DNA from: Oscillatoriales cyanobacterium
Lineage (GTDB): Bacteria > Cyanobacteriota > Cyanobacteriia > Cyanobacteriales > Laspinemataceae
Assembly: GCA_011390955.1 (NCBI GenBank)
Contig: JAABRM010000058.1
Span: 1 to 45,567 of the forward strand
Length of the DNA: 45,567 bases
Direction: 5' to 3'
Below are positions 15,468-24,666 of this stretch, piece after piece (within the stretch, counting starts at the first letter, position 1; every line of letters starts with the position of its first letter). The translations under genes and the position numbers were made by a program. The notes below the pieces were generated by a model, which had not been told where the DNA came from, made no database searches, and saw nothing but the letters and a program-made list of their open reading frames with translations.

Positions 15468-16664
15468 ATGGCCACTAACGTCCTTGACCAAATCGATCCT
15501 AAGAAATTAGGCGAAATGCTACAACAGGCTAGAAAAAAATGCGGCATTACCCAAGCGAATGCGGCTCAAATCATCGATGCTTCACGCACTACAATGATCG
15601 CGATCGAAAAAGGGGAAAGACGACTCAAAGCAACAGAACTAATTAAACTAGCTCGTGCTTATGGGCAATCGGTCAGTGATTTTGTTCGTCCTACTCCAGT
15701 TGTTGAACCTTTTGCCGTTCAATTTCGGGCAGCTTTTCAACACAGCGAGCCAGAAAAAGAGGAAATCGTTGAGGTGATTCAACACTTTGAGCAACTATGC
15801 CGCAACTATCTGGAACTTGAAGAAATGATGGATGCACCATTACCAAAAAACTATCCTCGTGAATATGAGGTTGAGGGGATGCCGATCGCGCAAACTGCGG
15901 AAAGTATTGCTATTAGTGAACGTCAGCGTCTCGGTCTGGGAGATGGCCCGATTTCATTACTCCGAGATATTTTAGAACAAAATGTAGGGCTGCGGATTTT
16001 TTATATTAAAATGCCGGGAAAATATTCAGAAATGTATAACTATGATGCCAAGCTAGGGGGTTGCATTGCGATTAATGCGAATCACCCGGAAGAACGGCGC
16101 CGCTGGTCTTTAGCACATGGATATCTTCACTTTTTAGCTCATCGGAGAAAGTCTGTCCTTGATGAAGTTGAGATTGAATACCAAAGAAGACCCATGAGTG
16201 AAAAATTAGCTGAAGCTTTCCCCGCATATTTTTTAATGCCCACCAGTAGTTTGCTTCGGCAGTTTAATGAAATGTGTCAGTCACAAGGTAAATTTACTCC
16301 GACTAATTTATTTACCCTAGCTCATTATTATGGTGTATCCGTAGAAGCGCTAGTTCTGAGACTGGAAAATATGAAACTTCTGCCGTCTGGAACTTGGGAA
16401 AGATTGCGCGATCGCGGCTTAAAAGTTAGACAGGTGCAGCAAGAACTTGGCTTAGAAGCAATCGATCGCAGGGCTGATATGGTGCCAGTGCATTATCAGC
16501 ATCTAGCGATCGAAGCTTTGGATCAAGGAATTATTAGCGAGGGACGATTTGCTAAGTTATTGGGTTTAAACCGATTAGAATCTCGTGATATCGCCAATAA
16601 ATTAAGAGAGTATTCTAGTGGCATCACCGAAGAAACGACTCATTTAGACCTAAGAAAAGCCTAA
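15468..16664 (+). CDS. XRE regulator fused to ImmA/IrrE-like domain, degenerate protease motif
   Basis: Protein of 398 residues. Residues 13-75 form an XRE helix-turn-helix (LGEMLQQARKKCGITQANAAQIIDASRTT). The middle and C-terminal parts are ImmA/IrrE-like: CIAINANHPEERRRWSLAH, then EAFPAYFLMP. The zinc-protease signature should be HExxH, but residues 217-221 read HGYLH, so the catalytic glutamate is glycine while both histidines remain. The domain may bind zinc without cleaving, or act by other chemistry. It lies 19 bp upstream of a PIN-domain gene and is probably its antitoxin and autorepressor. Confidence 0.8.
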   Translation: MATNVLDQIDPKKLGEMLQQARKKCGITQANAAQIIDASRTTMIAIEKGERRLKATELIKLARAYGQSVSDFVRPTPVVEPFAVQFRAAFQHSEPEKEEIVEVIQHFEQLCRNYLELEEMMDAPLPKNYPREYEVEGMPIAQTAESIAISERQRLGLGDGPISLLRDILEQNVGLRIFYIKMPGKYSEMYNYDAKLGGCIAINANHPEERRRWSLAHGYLHFLAHRRKSVLDEVEIEYQRRPMSEKLAEAFPAYFLMPTSSLLRQFNEMCQSQGKFTPTNLFTLAHYYGVSVEALVLRLENMKLLPSGTWERLRDRGLKVRQVQQELGLEAIDRRADMVPVHYQHLAIEALDQGIISEGRFAKLLGLNRLESRDIANKLREYSSGITEETTHLDLRKA

Positions 16665-16683
16665 GATTGGGAGATTATTAACG

Positions 16684-17229
16684 ATGATTAATCACTCCCA
16701 TCTCTTATTAGATGCTTGTTGTCTCCTAAATGTTTTTGCATCGGGTCAGGGTCTAAATATCTTAAAAGCTTTACCCGTTCAGAATGTAGTGACTCAAATT
16801 GTCCGTGATGATGAATTAAAAACCCTTCAAACCTTAGATGATGGCAAAAATGAAGGCGCCGCACAATTTCAATTAGCACTTTCCCAAGGTTTCTTAACAG
16901 TGGTGGATTTTGCCACTGAAACAGAAGCAGAATTATTTGTCAATTACGCCGTAATTCTTGATGATGGTGAAGCGGCAACTTGTGCGATCGCCTGCCAAAG
17001 AAATTGGGCGATCGCGACTGACGACAAAAAAGCCATATCATTCGCCAAAAAAGAAGCGCCCCAGATTCAAATCATCTCCACATTAGCCTTAGTCAAATAT
17101 TGGGCAGACGAAATAAATCCCGATCTAAACCAGTTACGTTTAGCCCTTGAGTCAATTAGAGTAAAAAGTAAATACATCCCCAACAAAAGCCACCCTTTAT
17201 ATAGCTGGTGGAAAAAGCAGATCGACTGA
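16684..17229 (+). CDS. PIN-domain-like toxin partner
   Basis: Protein of 181 residues with the PIN-fold outline: an N-terminal aspartate in HLLLDACCLLNVFASG, an acidic central segment ILDDGEAATCAIACQ, and late aspartates in WAIATDDKKAISFAKK. It is probably a metal-dependent nuclease toxin. It directly follows the XRE-ImmA gene and likely shares its promoter. This is the third PIN-type module within about 11 kb, and its sequence is clearly different from the other two. Confidence 0.75.
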   Translation: MINHSHLLLDACCLLNVFASGQGLNILKALPVQNVVTQIVRDDELKTLQTLDDGKNEGAAQFQLALSQGFLTVVDFATETEAELFVNYAVILDDGEAATCAIACQRNWAIATDDKKAISFAKKEAPQIQIISTLALVKYWADEINPDLNQLRLALESIRVKSKYIPNKSHPLYSWWKKQID

Positions 17230-17421
17230 ATCAATATTCTTTGTGTCCTTTGTGCCTTTGTGGTAAATCCCTAAAGAAAAAAACAGCCAATTTTTTACCT
17301 AAAAATTATTGACCAATACCCAAATAACCCCTAAAATAGAATGCAGGGGCGCAATGATTGCACCCACTGTGCCGACATATATAGCAATCCTATTTAAGCT
17401 GTAATTGTGGTAAAAAAAGTA

Positions 17422-18237
17422 TTATTTTTGTCTAGTTTGTGCTACAATGCGATCGAAGTACCAGTTAATCCCTGGGCCGAGAATACTGTGCAGTCGATTG
17501 AGTAAAGAAATTTCTAACCCAGGCGCGATCGCGAATACATTTTTCTCGATTCCTTTGACGATTTCTTGGGCAACTCCTGCCGCTGTCCACATATCTGCGG
17601 TGGCGGTAATTCGTTTAGTTTCTTCGGGCTTTGTTTTATTTTCGGCTACTAATTGGGGAGTATCCGTATCGGGGGGATAAACAATCGAAACATTCACCCC
17701 ATAAACCTTCATTTCCCCGCGCAAAGATTCCGCCAATCCCCGTAGGGCAAATTTAGTCGGGGAATAGGTAGTATAACCATAAATACCAATTAATCCTGCC
17801 CCAGAAGACACTAAAACAATATGCCCTTTTTTCCGGGCCAACATTTGCGGGACAACGGCCCGAATTGCGTAAAGGGTGCCAAAATAATTAATGGCCATTG
17901 TTTGCTCGAAAATTGCGATCGCCTGGTCTTGAAAATATCCGGGCTGGGCAATTCCCGCCGAAGTAATTAAATAGTCAACCGGGCCATTTTGTGCGATCGC
18001 TTTTTGAATAGCTGCTTCTATTTCTTCGCGGTGAGAAACATCAGCGGCGATCGTAAAAACTTGCTGATTATTATTAACGCGGGCGGCTTCAATTTCCGTT
18101 TTAGCTTCAGCCAAAATGCTTTCAGTCCGGGCAATAATGGAAATATTTGCCCCTTTGCTGGCTAAAAGTTTGGCGGTGGCTTTACCAATGCCACTAGAAC
18201 CACCTGTAATAATAGCGTGTGAATTATTAAAATTCAT
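17422..18237 (-). CDS. SDR reductase resembling 3-ketodihydrosphingosine reductase
   Basis: Short-chain dehydrogenase of 271 residues. The cofactor motif TGGSSGIG is at residues 11-18, the catalytic serine near 144-145, and YSPTK gives Tyr158 and Lys162. The stretch YPPDTDTPQLVAENKTKPEE closely follows the PPDTDTP...EN.TKP..T signature of eukaryotic 3-ketosphinganine reductase (KDSR), which is unusual among bacterial SDRs. INYFGTLYAIRAV and LRGLAESLRGEM also fit. The predicted reaction is NADPH-dependent reduction of a 3-keto sphingoid-type amine. A hydrophobic patch near the C-terminus (ISLLNRLHSILGPGINWYF) may touch the membrane. It lies downstream of an SPT-like gene, which supports the assignment. 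The start codon directly abuts a TTGTTGG-type array. Confidence 0.82.
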   Translation of the reverse strand: MNFNNSHAIITGGSSGIGKATAKLLASKGANISIIARTESILAEAKTEIEAARVNNNQQVFTIAADVSHREEIEAAIQKAIAQNGPVDYLITSAGIAQPGYFQDQAIAIFEQTMAINYFGTLYAIRAVVPQMLARKKGHIVLVSSGAGLIGIYGYTTYSPTKFALRGLAESLRGEMKVYGVNVSIVYPPDTDTPQLVAENKTKPEETKRITATADMWTAAGVAQEIVKGIEKNVFAIAPGLEISLLNRLHSILGPGINWYFDRIVAQTRQK

Positions 18238-18420
18238 TGGTTATTGGTTGTTTGTTGTTTGTTGTTGGTTGTTGGTTGTTGGTTGTTGGGTAGGGATTCT
18301 TTGGTTGGGGCCGCCATCGGGGGAATAATTAACAATTAACAATTGATAATTGACAATTAAATATAATTATCAATTATCAATTATCAATTATCAATTATCA
18401 ATTATCAATTATCAATTACA
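18238..18420. repeat. STRR cluster between SDR and ACP-SPT genes
   Basis: A TTGTTGG-type array (18240-18290) ends in TAGGGATTCTTTGGTTGGGG. A spacer and then an AATTATC array (about 18325-18419) with both orientations (AATTGAT/ATCAATT) follow. The TTGTTGGGTAGGGATTCT junction is repeated near 27360 and, inverted, near 33840-33865, so the composite itself is a dispersed unit. Confidence 0.85.
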
Positions 18421-18432
18421 CCCTCTTAAAAT

Positions 18433-20103
18433 TTAAGCGCTCATCACGTCGGAACCTTCAAGTTTTGCCCATTCTTGCACCAGGATATCCACAGTGGAAC
18501 GGATTTGCTCCTCCGTATGGTTGCAGGTGACAAAGAAACGCAAGCGGGCGGTGCCTTCCGGGACACTAGGGGCGCCCAAGGGTTGCACGTTAATGCCGCG
18601 ATCGAATAAGGCTTGAGACAACTTAATGCATTTATAAGTCTCGCCAACGATAATCGGAATCACGGGAGAATCGGCACTCATGCCGGTGTTGAGTCCCCGT
18701 TGCCGTGCTAAATCTAAGAAAAGTTTGGCGCGTTGCTGGAGAATGGCGACTCGCTGGGGTTCCGCTTGCAGGACTTGTAAAGCAGCTAAGGCAGCCGCCG
18801 TATTTGCCGGGGACATTCCCACACTATAAACAAAGCCTGGGGCGGTGTATTTCAAGTATTCGACCAGTTCTTTGCAACCGGCAATATAGCCGCCACAACT
18901 GGCAAAGGATTTGCTGAACGTTCCCATCCATAAATCCACGTCTGCTGGATTAACGTTAAACATTTCCCCAATCCCCCGACCATGCTCTCCCAAAACCCCG
19001 ATAGAATGGGCTTCATCGACCATGAGTAAGGCTTTGTAGCGTTTTTTCAGTTCAATGAATTTGGGCAGTTCGGGGATATCTCCGTCGGTGCTGTAAACTC
19101 CTTCGATGACGATTAAGACCCGGTTGTAACGGTGGCGGCGATCGCCCAGAATAGACTCCAGGGCATCGTAGTCATTGTGGGGAAAAGCGATCGCTGTGGC
19201 ACCGGAGAGAATACAACCCTGCATAATGCTGTTGTGGCTTAGGGAGTCGTGAACAATCAGGTCATTTTTGCCAAACAGATGGCCAATAGTGCTGACATTG
19301 GTGCTGTGACCGCCAATGTAAACCATGCTATCCTCAGCGCCGACAAATTCCGCCACGGCTTTTTCCAGTTCTTGGTGTAAAGGTTTTTCCCCGGAAGCAA
19401 TGCGGCTGGCAGACACGGAAGTGCCATAGCGATCGATCGCCTCTTTTGCCGCTTGAGAAACCATCGGATCGCCGGACATTCCCACATAGTTATAGGTGGA
19501 ATAATTAATCAGTTCGCGACCACCAATCACCGTAGTGTCATTACAGACTCGTTCTTGGACGTTAAAATAGGGATTTCTCAGCCCTAACTGGGTAATTTGG
19601 TCTAACTGACCTTTGAGTTTGCGATATTCAGGGAAGCGATCGAACCGATAATATTGTTCGGGAACTTCATCACCGGATTCATCCATACTGGTAGACCCAT
19701 TGGCGATCGGGCTGTCTGCCGCTGCCCCATTTGCGTCATCGGGAGTCTGGAGTCTATCGGACTCATTGGCCAAATACAAGGCCAAAGCGTGAATATTAGG
19801 ATAATCCCACAGCAGAGTTGGTTCGAGCCTGCGTCCGAGGAAATTTTCCAGATTCCCGGATAGGTTAACCGCCTCGATAGAATTCAGACCATATATGGTG
19901 AAATCTTTATGAATGTCGATCTCGGCAACGGGCAGATCCAAGCGTTCGGCAAGCTGATTCACTAACCAGTTGCTAATCGCGGTGGAATCATGGACTTCAT
20001 CCGATGACTTTGGGGCAGATTTTGCTCCCTTGGCTACGAGGTTAGCTGACTTCGTAGCTTTTTTCTGAATGTTTTGCTGGCTTAACTGGTTTAACAATTT
20101 CAT
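18433..20103 (-). CDS. ACP-fused serine palmitoyltransferase-like alpha-oxoamine synthase
   Basis: Protein of 556 residues. Residues about 40-115 are an acyl carrier domain with the phosphopantetheine serine at Ser75 in YGLNSIEAV. A linker covers about 116-160. The PLP-dependent alpha-oxoamine synthase domain runs from about 165: histidine-containing HDSLSHNSIMQG, Asp363 and His366 in VDEAHSIG, and the PLP lysine Lys398 in GTFSKSFASCGG. GTFxKSFxxxGG is closer to serine palmitoyltransferase than to KBL or BioF. Predicted reaction: decarboxylative condensation of an amino acid with an acyl chain carried by its own ACP, giving a 3-keto amine. A strong AGAGGAG ribosome site precedes the ATG. The amino acid could be serine, alanine, glycine or cysteate. 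Confidence 0.88.
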   Translation of the reverse strand: MKLLNQLSQQNIQKKATKSANLVAKGAKSAPKSSDEVHDSTAISNWLVNQLAERLDLPVAEIDIHKDFTIYGLNSIEAVNLSGNLENFLGRRLEPTLLWDYPNIHALALYLANESDRLQTPDDANGAAADSPIANGSTSMDESGDEVPEQYYRFDRFPEYRKLKGQLDQITQLGLRNPYFNVQERVCNDTTVIGGRELINYSTYNYVGMSGDPMVSQAAKEAIDRYGTSVSASRIASGEKPLHQELEKAVAEFVGAEDSMVYIGGHSTNVSTIGHLFGKNDLIVHDSLSHNSIMQGCILSGATAIAFPHNDYDALESILGDRRHRYNRVLIVIEGVYSTDGDIPELPKFIELKKRYKALLMVDEAHSIGVLGEHGRGIGEMFNVNPADVDLWMGTFSKSFASCGGYIAGCKELVEYLKYTAPGFVYSVGMSPANTAAALAALQVLQAEPQRVAILQQRAKLFLDLARQRGLNTGMSADSPVIPIIVGETYKCIKLSQALFDRGINVQPLGAPSVPEGTARLRFFVTCNHTEEQIRSTVDILVQEWAKLEGSDVMSA

Positions 20104-20805
20104 GGTTCACTCCTCTGTTCAATCGACTCAAAAGGTCGGTGGTAGCCCGAATTTACGCGGGCGATCGCGTTCGGCGGGGGGTACACAATGACCTAGCATG
20201 GGATAGCGTTGGCGAAGCCTACAGTCGGCGATCGCTTCTTTAATTTAGCGATAGATTTCCAATCTGGGCGATGCCGCTTGACTCAGTTCCAGAGACGGGC
20301 GTCGCCCAGACTGAAAATAGCATGATGGTTATTTTGCCATGAAGACATAAAAGTAGCGAGGTTTACCCAGAAAATATACTCACTACTTTGGGGTCAGCCC
20401 AATAACTCAACTCAGGCCAGACCAAAAAGTCAGCCATAGACTATAGACATAAAAAAAGACTGGCAAGTTCAGATCGTCTTTGTCAAGACTCAGGCTTGAG
20501 TAGCCACTTTACGGAAATTTTATGTTTATTTTATTTTCTTATAACATTTGTTGTGGCGTTTTATGGTATATCGGGGGGCGATCGGCGGGGGAGCGGGGGG
20601 GCAGAGGAGCAGGGGGGCAGGGAGGCAGAGGAGCGGGGGAGCGGGGGAGCAGAGGGGCAGAGGGGCAGAGGAGCAGGGAGGCAGAGGAGCGGGGGAGCGG
20701 GGGAGCAGAGGGGCAGAGGGGCAGAGGAGCGGGGAAATCAATTATCAATTATCAATTATCAATTATCAATTATTTCCCCCGCCCCAAAAACCCCACACCC
20801 TACGG
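20104..20805. other. Intergenic region with G-rich and AATTATC tandem arrays
   Basis: This 700-bp gap upstream of the ACP-SPT gene contains no supported gene. About 20240-20325 holds an imperfect palindrome, TCTGGGCGATGCC against GGGCGTCGCCCAGA. From about 20571 to 20733 runs an 8-mer array of GCGGGGGA/GCAGAGGG type, followed by an AATTATC array to about 20774. All six-frame readings of the G-rich array are low-complexity artefacts. The size of the gap suggests that the ACP-SPT gene has its own promoter here. Confidence 0.7.
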
Positions 20806-22584
20806 CTAGGGCTTTGATGAATTAGCTAATTCAAAGGGAACGATAGAAAACATTTTGTTTTCTGTATGTAATTTTACCAAGCGATCGCCCATATTTTCCC
20901 AGTAAGACTCTGGGGCAGACTCTAAAGAAGGCTGGATTTTTTCTAGCAACCGGGTTAAACAAATTACCAGCCATTCCCCTTGGGCAAAAAATGAGTCTAA
21001 AGTCTTGCGATTATGCAGCCACATTTGCAAGCAAGCCACCGCTGTATGTAAAACACAATAAGTTTTGGCTAAATCAAATAGTTGGCTAGATTTGCTATAT
21101 TTGGGAGTATAAGCAATTCCTTGCTCGACTAAGAATTGATTTTGAATATGAATTAGTTGGTTGAGTAGATTAGTTAAATTCATAATTCTATCTACTACTT
21201 GAGATTCTGCTTCAGAATTAATCGGCAGGTCGGCTAAATCTGCTTCAGCTAATTCAATTCCTTGTAAAATATCATCACGGCCTCGATTATACATTTCTAG
21301 CAGATTCGGATCGAAATCTGGCAGAGGTTTTTCTAAGTTAAAAATGGTGGCAATTTGTTCGCGAATCCCCGGTGTTTCGCTAATATTGGTTTCAATGTGA
21401 TAGGTAGCGAGTTGCTGAATTTGTAAGGCGATCGCGTGTAAATTGACGGCGGTCGAACCGTCAAATACGCTGACAATTGAATGGTCTCTAAATATTTTCT
21501 GGAAAATGCCATACCAATGTTCTTCTCGTAAGTAATACCGCGCCCCTAACACTGCGGATATGCGCTGAATTAATTGCTCAACGGTGGTGGGAACAAAGTA
21601 TTTAATAATCGATGAAAATAGACTCATTTGATTCGTAGCCACATGAAGCGATCGCACGGCGGCAAAAGAGACACATTCGCATAATAAAATATCCACAAAA
21701 GCTTCAACTAAAGTTTGCCTTGCGTGAGGAATATCCCAAACGGTGCCGCCATAAATTTGCCGGGAAAAGACAAAATCCAAAGTAACTCTTAAAGCTGTAT
21801 CTGCTTGAGCTAATGAAGGGGCAGCCCCAGCGTGTAAAGTGCGGGTAACTTGCAAAGCTTTCAGAATAATTTCTAAACCGGATCCGGGAGTAGAAATTAA
21901 AGCATTGGCAGGCAAAAAGCTGTTTTGAAAATTGACCCCACTAATATTCGCCCCGCGCACTCCATGAGTTTTAATTTTATCTAGATGGCTGAAAGATTTG
22001 GGGTCTAACTTATCTTTTTCCACTAAAAAAACGGAAAAGCCACGAGGCCCACCTTTGGGATTTGTGCGAGTAAATACCGTTAAAGCCGTAGACAGAGTGC
22101 CATTGCCAATCAGCCATTTTTCGCCGGATAATAAATAGCCATGTTCCACCGTTTCTACAGCGGTTTCACTACTTAAAAGATCGCTGCCGTGATTTTTTTC
22201 CGTTAAGCCAAAGGAAATTTTTTCCTGATTTTTAATCCGGTCAGCAATTTTTTGTTTCTGCTCATCACTACCGGCGATCCAAACCGGGGTGGCACCTAAA
22301 TAAGTCACTCCATGAGCGATCGCCACGGTCAGGTCACGACGGGCGATCGTGCGGGAAATTGCCAGAACTTCTTCAAAAGATTTGAGTTTTCCCCCGTAAG
22401 CAGCGGGAATATAATACAAATCTACATTCCAATCGGACAAAAGCTGGCAAATATCTTCTGGATAGGCATCTTGCTCATCCAATTCCATACAATGCTGGAA
22501 AGAAAATAAATTCTCTGGATTCAACGGATCGCCCAGATAGAATTCCAGTGCTTGAGCGGTGTGGTACTGTGTGAGCAAAGACAT
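20806..22584 (-). CDS. Acyl-CoA dehydrogenase family protein
   Basis: Flavoprotein of about 592 residues, longer than simple acyl-CoA dehydrogenases because of a C-terminal helical extension from about 430. The core shows KISFGLTEKNHGSDL (FAD/substrate region), GYLLSGEKWLIGNGT, and a C-terminal FAD-binding part with FDGSTAVNLHAIALQ. It probably introduces an alpha-beta double bond into an acyl chain, here perhaps an acyl-ACP, since its neighbours encode a fatty acyl-AMP ligase and an ACP fusion. The frame is open to 22716, overlapping the ligase gene, but homology begins at MSLLTQYHT, so the ATG at 22584 is preferred, 37 bp after the ligase stop. Confidence 0.85.
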   Translation of the reverse strand: MSLLTQYHTAQALEFYLGDPLNPENLFSFQHCMELDEQDAYPEDICQLLSDWNVDLYYIPAAYGGKLKSFEEVLAISRTIARRDLTVAIAHGVTYLGATPVWIAGSDEQKQKIADRIKNQEKISFGLTEKNHGSDLLSSETAVETVEHGYLLSGEKWLIGNGTLSTALTVFTRTNPKGGPRGFSVFLVEKDKLDPKSFSHLDKIKTHGVRGANISGVNFQNSFLPANALISTPGSGLEIILKALQVTRTLHAGAAPSLAQADTALRVTLDFVFSRQIYGGTVWDIPHARQTLVEAFVDILLCECVSFAAVRSLHVATNQMSLFSSIIKYFVPTTVEQLIQRISAVLGARYYLREEHWYGIFQKIFRDHSIVSVFDGSTAVNLHAIALQIQQLATYHIETNISETPGIREQIATIFNLEKPLPDFDPNLLEMYNRGRDDILQGIELAEADLADLPINSEAESQVVDRIMNLTNLLNQLIHIQNQFLVEQGIAYTPKYSKSSQLFDLAKTYCVLHTAVACLQMWLHNRKTLDSFFAQGEWLVICLTRLLEKIQPSLESAPESYWENMGDRLVKLHTENKMFSIVPFELANSSKP

Positions 22585-22621
22585 GAAAAAACCCCCAGTT
22601 TTATGATCCGGAAATAGCGAC

Positions 22622-24409
22622 TTATTCCCCCACAATATCCAAGGTGCCAGCCAGAAAATTTGCCCGACAAGCATGGCGCTGGATTTTTCCACTAGACGTT
22701 TTGGGAATGCTGCCATACTTAATCAGGAATGCCTGATAAACCTGGAGATCGTGATGGGATGAAACCGATCGCCGAATTGATTGTATCACCGCCTTTGCCT
22801 CCCAGGAATGATGCTGAGAAGGATCTTCTGATGAGAGGGCAGCTTGTCGCTTGCGTTGTCGATAACGCCGTTCCACTTCTGCCACAACGATCAACCGCTC
22901 TTCCCCATCAATTTCCACAGAAAACGCCGCCGAACAAGTGGGGCGAATGGCTGGGTGACTCTGTTCTACGGTGCGTTCAATATCTTGAGGATAATGGTTA
23001 TGACCGTTAACAATAATCAGGTCTTTGAGTCGTCCAGTGACATATAACTCGTCATTGTCCAAAAACCCCAAATCCCCAGTTCGCAGAAATGGGCCTTCCC
23101 CCGTATCCGCTAAATAAGCACCAAAAGCGTGACGGCTTTCTTCGGTTTTATTCCAGTAACCTTGGGCAACGCTAGGACCTTCGATCCAGATTTCTCCCAC
23201 TTCTCCGGCAGTACATCGGGTCAGGGTTTCTGGATGGGCGATCGCGATTTGGTGACGGGGAATTTGCCGACCGCAACCGACTAAGGTCCGAGTGGTTAAC
23301 TCTTTATTTGATTCTGGGGATACGGGGACAACCCAATTTTTCTCTAATGGCTCCGCTGCCACCGTTTGATAAATCGGTAGGGCAGTTTTTGCGCCCCCGG
23401 AAACAATTAAAGTAGTTTCCGCCATGCCATAACAAGGATAAAACGCTTCGCGGCGAAACCCGCATTCGGCAAAAGTGGCGGCAAATTGTTCTAAAGTTTC
23501 GGGAATAATCGGTTCTGCCCCGTTAAAAGCTACCTCCCAAGAACTCAGATCGAGGGTTTGTTTCTGTTCTGGGGTAATTTTATGAATACAGAGTTGGTAG
23601 GCAAAGTTTGGCCCGCCACTGGTGGTGGCTTGATGCCGGGACACCGCTTGCAGCCAACGAAATGGACTCTGAAGAAAGACTAATGGGGACATTAAGACCA
23701 CGGGAAAACCGGCATAAAGCGGTTGCAAGATGCCACCGATTAAGCCCATATCGTGATAGGGGGGCAGCCAAATCACGCCGCGACTTTGGGGGGAATGCCC
23801 AAAACAATGAGCGATCGCCGCTAAATTCTGGAGTAAATTTTGGTGAGAGATCATCACTCCCTTGGGAGTCGCCGTCGAACCGGAGGTATATTGCAGAAAA
23901 GCGAGGTGACGACTTTCTACCTTGGGTTCTTGCCAAGCGTTTGCTTGACTGAGATCGATTTGATCCGTCGCCAACCATCCTAAAGTTTCCAATTCCGGGG
24001 CATCCGCTACTCTTTGGGCCAAACTGGAAAAAATCGATGTGGTGGTCAGGGCAACCGCCGCCTGTGCATCGGTCAAGATTGACTGAATTCGGGATAGGGA
24101 ACGATTTGGCCGTGGCGGATATGCGGGGACTGCCACCACTCCGGCAAATAGACAGCCAAAAAAGGCGCTAATATATTCGATTCCCGGTTGGTAAAGCAAT
24201 AAAGCCCGGTCTCCCGGTTGACAAAACTGTTGCAATTGGCTGGCGATCGCTTGGGCTTGTTGTTCTAATTCTTGATAAGTCAGATCGACGGAAACCGTTT
24301 CTCCGTCAACCAAGAAACGATAGGCTTGTTTGTCCGGTTGATGCCATGCCCTATATCGGAGTAGATCGACTAAAGTGCTTGTTTTCAGTGGAGTTTCTAG
24401 AAAATTCAT
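22622..24409 (-). CDS. Fatty acyl-AMP ligase (FAAL)
   Basis: Adenylate-forming enzyme of 595 residues. The P-loop is LQYTSGSTATPKG near residue 170, then LPPYHDMGLIGGILQPLYAG and FNGAEPI, a pattern of FAALs rather than acyl-CoA ligases. YGMAETTLIVSGG and RTGDLGFLDNDELYVTGRLKD complete the adenylation core. The terminal PKTSSGKIQRHACR holds the catalytic lysine. FAALs activate fatty acids as acyl-AMP and pass them to an ACP instead of CoA. Its likely acceptor is the ACP domain of the SPT-like protein encoded in the same cluster. It is probably first in an operon with the dehydrogenase gene. Confidence 0.92.
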   Translation of the reverse strand: MNFLETPLKTSTLVDLLRYRAWHQPDKQAYRFLVDGETVSVDLTYQELEQQAQAIASQLQQFCQPGDRALLLYQPGIEYISAFFGCLFAGVVAVPAYPPRPNRSLSRIQSILTDAQAAVALTTTSIFSSLAQRVADAPELETLGWLATDQIDLSQANAWQEPKVESRHLAFLQYTSGSTATPKGVMISHQNLLQNLAAIAHCFGHSPQSRGVIWLPPYHDMGLIGGILQPLYAGFPVVLMSPLVFLQSPFRWLQAVSRHQATTSGGPNFAYQLCIHKITPEQKQTLDLSSWEVAFNGAEPIIPETLEQFAATFAECGFRREAFYPCYGMAETTLIVSGGAKTALPIYQTVAAEPLEKNWVVPVSPESNKELTTRTLVGCGRQIPRHQIAIAHPETLTRCTAGEVGEIWIEGPSVAQGYWNKTEESRHAFGAYLADTGEGPFLRTGDLGFLDNDELYVTGRLKDLIIVNGHNHYPQDIERTVEQSHPAIRPTCSAAFSVEIDGEERLIVVAEVERRYRQRKRQAALSSEDPSQHHSWEAKAVIQSIRRSVSSHHDLQVYQAFLIKYGSIPKTSSGKIQRHACRANFLAGTLDIVGE

Positions 24410-24666
24410 TCACAACTAAGTGATGCGTGTTAATATTTCTGGTTTAATTTATCTGAATTGGTGCCTGGAATAATCAGGAAAAAATCAACAACCGGGCTTT
24501 TTGGGCGCTAATTTTAAATCCGATGCTTTATTCATCGCTAAAAAAGAGAATCGCGAACGGTGGACAAGTTGATTGTAGCCTAATTAGATAGAAATCATAA
24601 GTAATCCTGTGGATATTTCCTAGGATGACCATTTCAAAACCGATTTTCTCAGGATATTAGTCAGCT
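24410..24666. promoter_or_regulatory. Divergent promoter region of the lipid locus
   Basis: A 257-bp, AT-rich gap between the minus-strand FAAL gene and the plus-strand saccharopine-dehydrogenase-like gene. It must hold promoters for both. I see no repeat array here, unlike most gaps in this locus, and no confident -35/-10 pair. Confidence 0.4.

Noticed and set aside
20496-20825. Several long frames on both strands rich in Gly/Arg/Glu or Pro/Leu
   Set aside because: They are all readings of the GCGGGGGA-type array.
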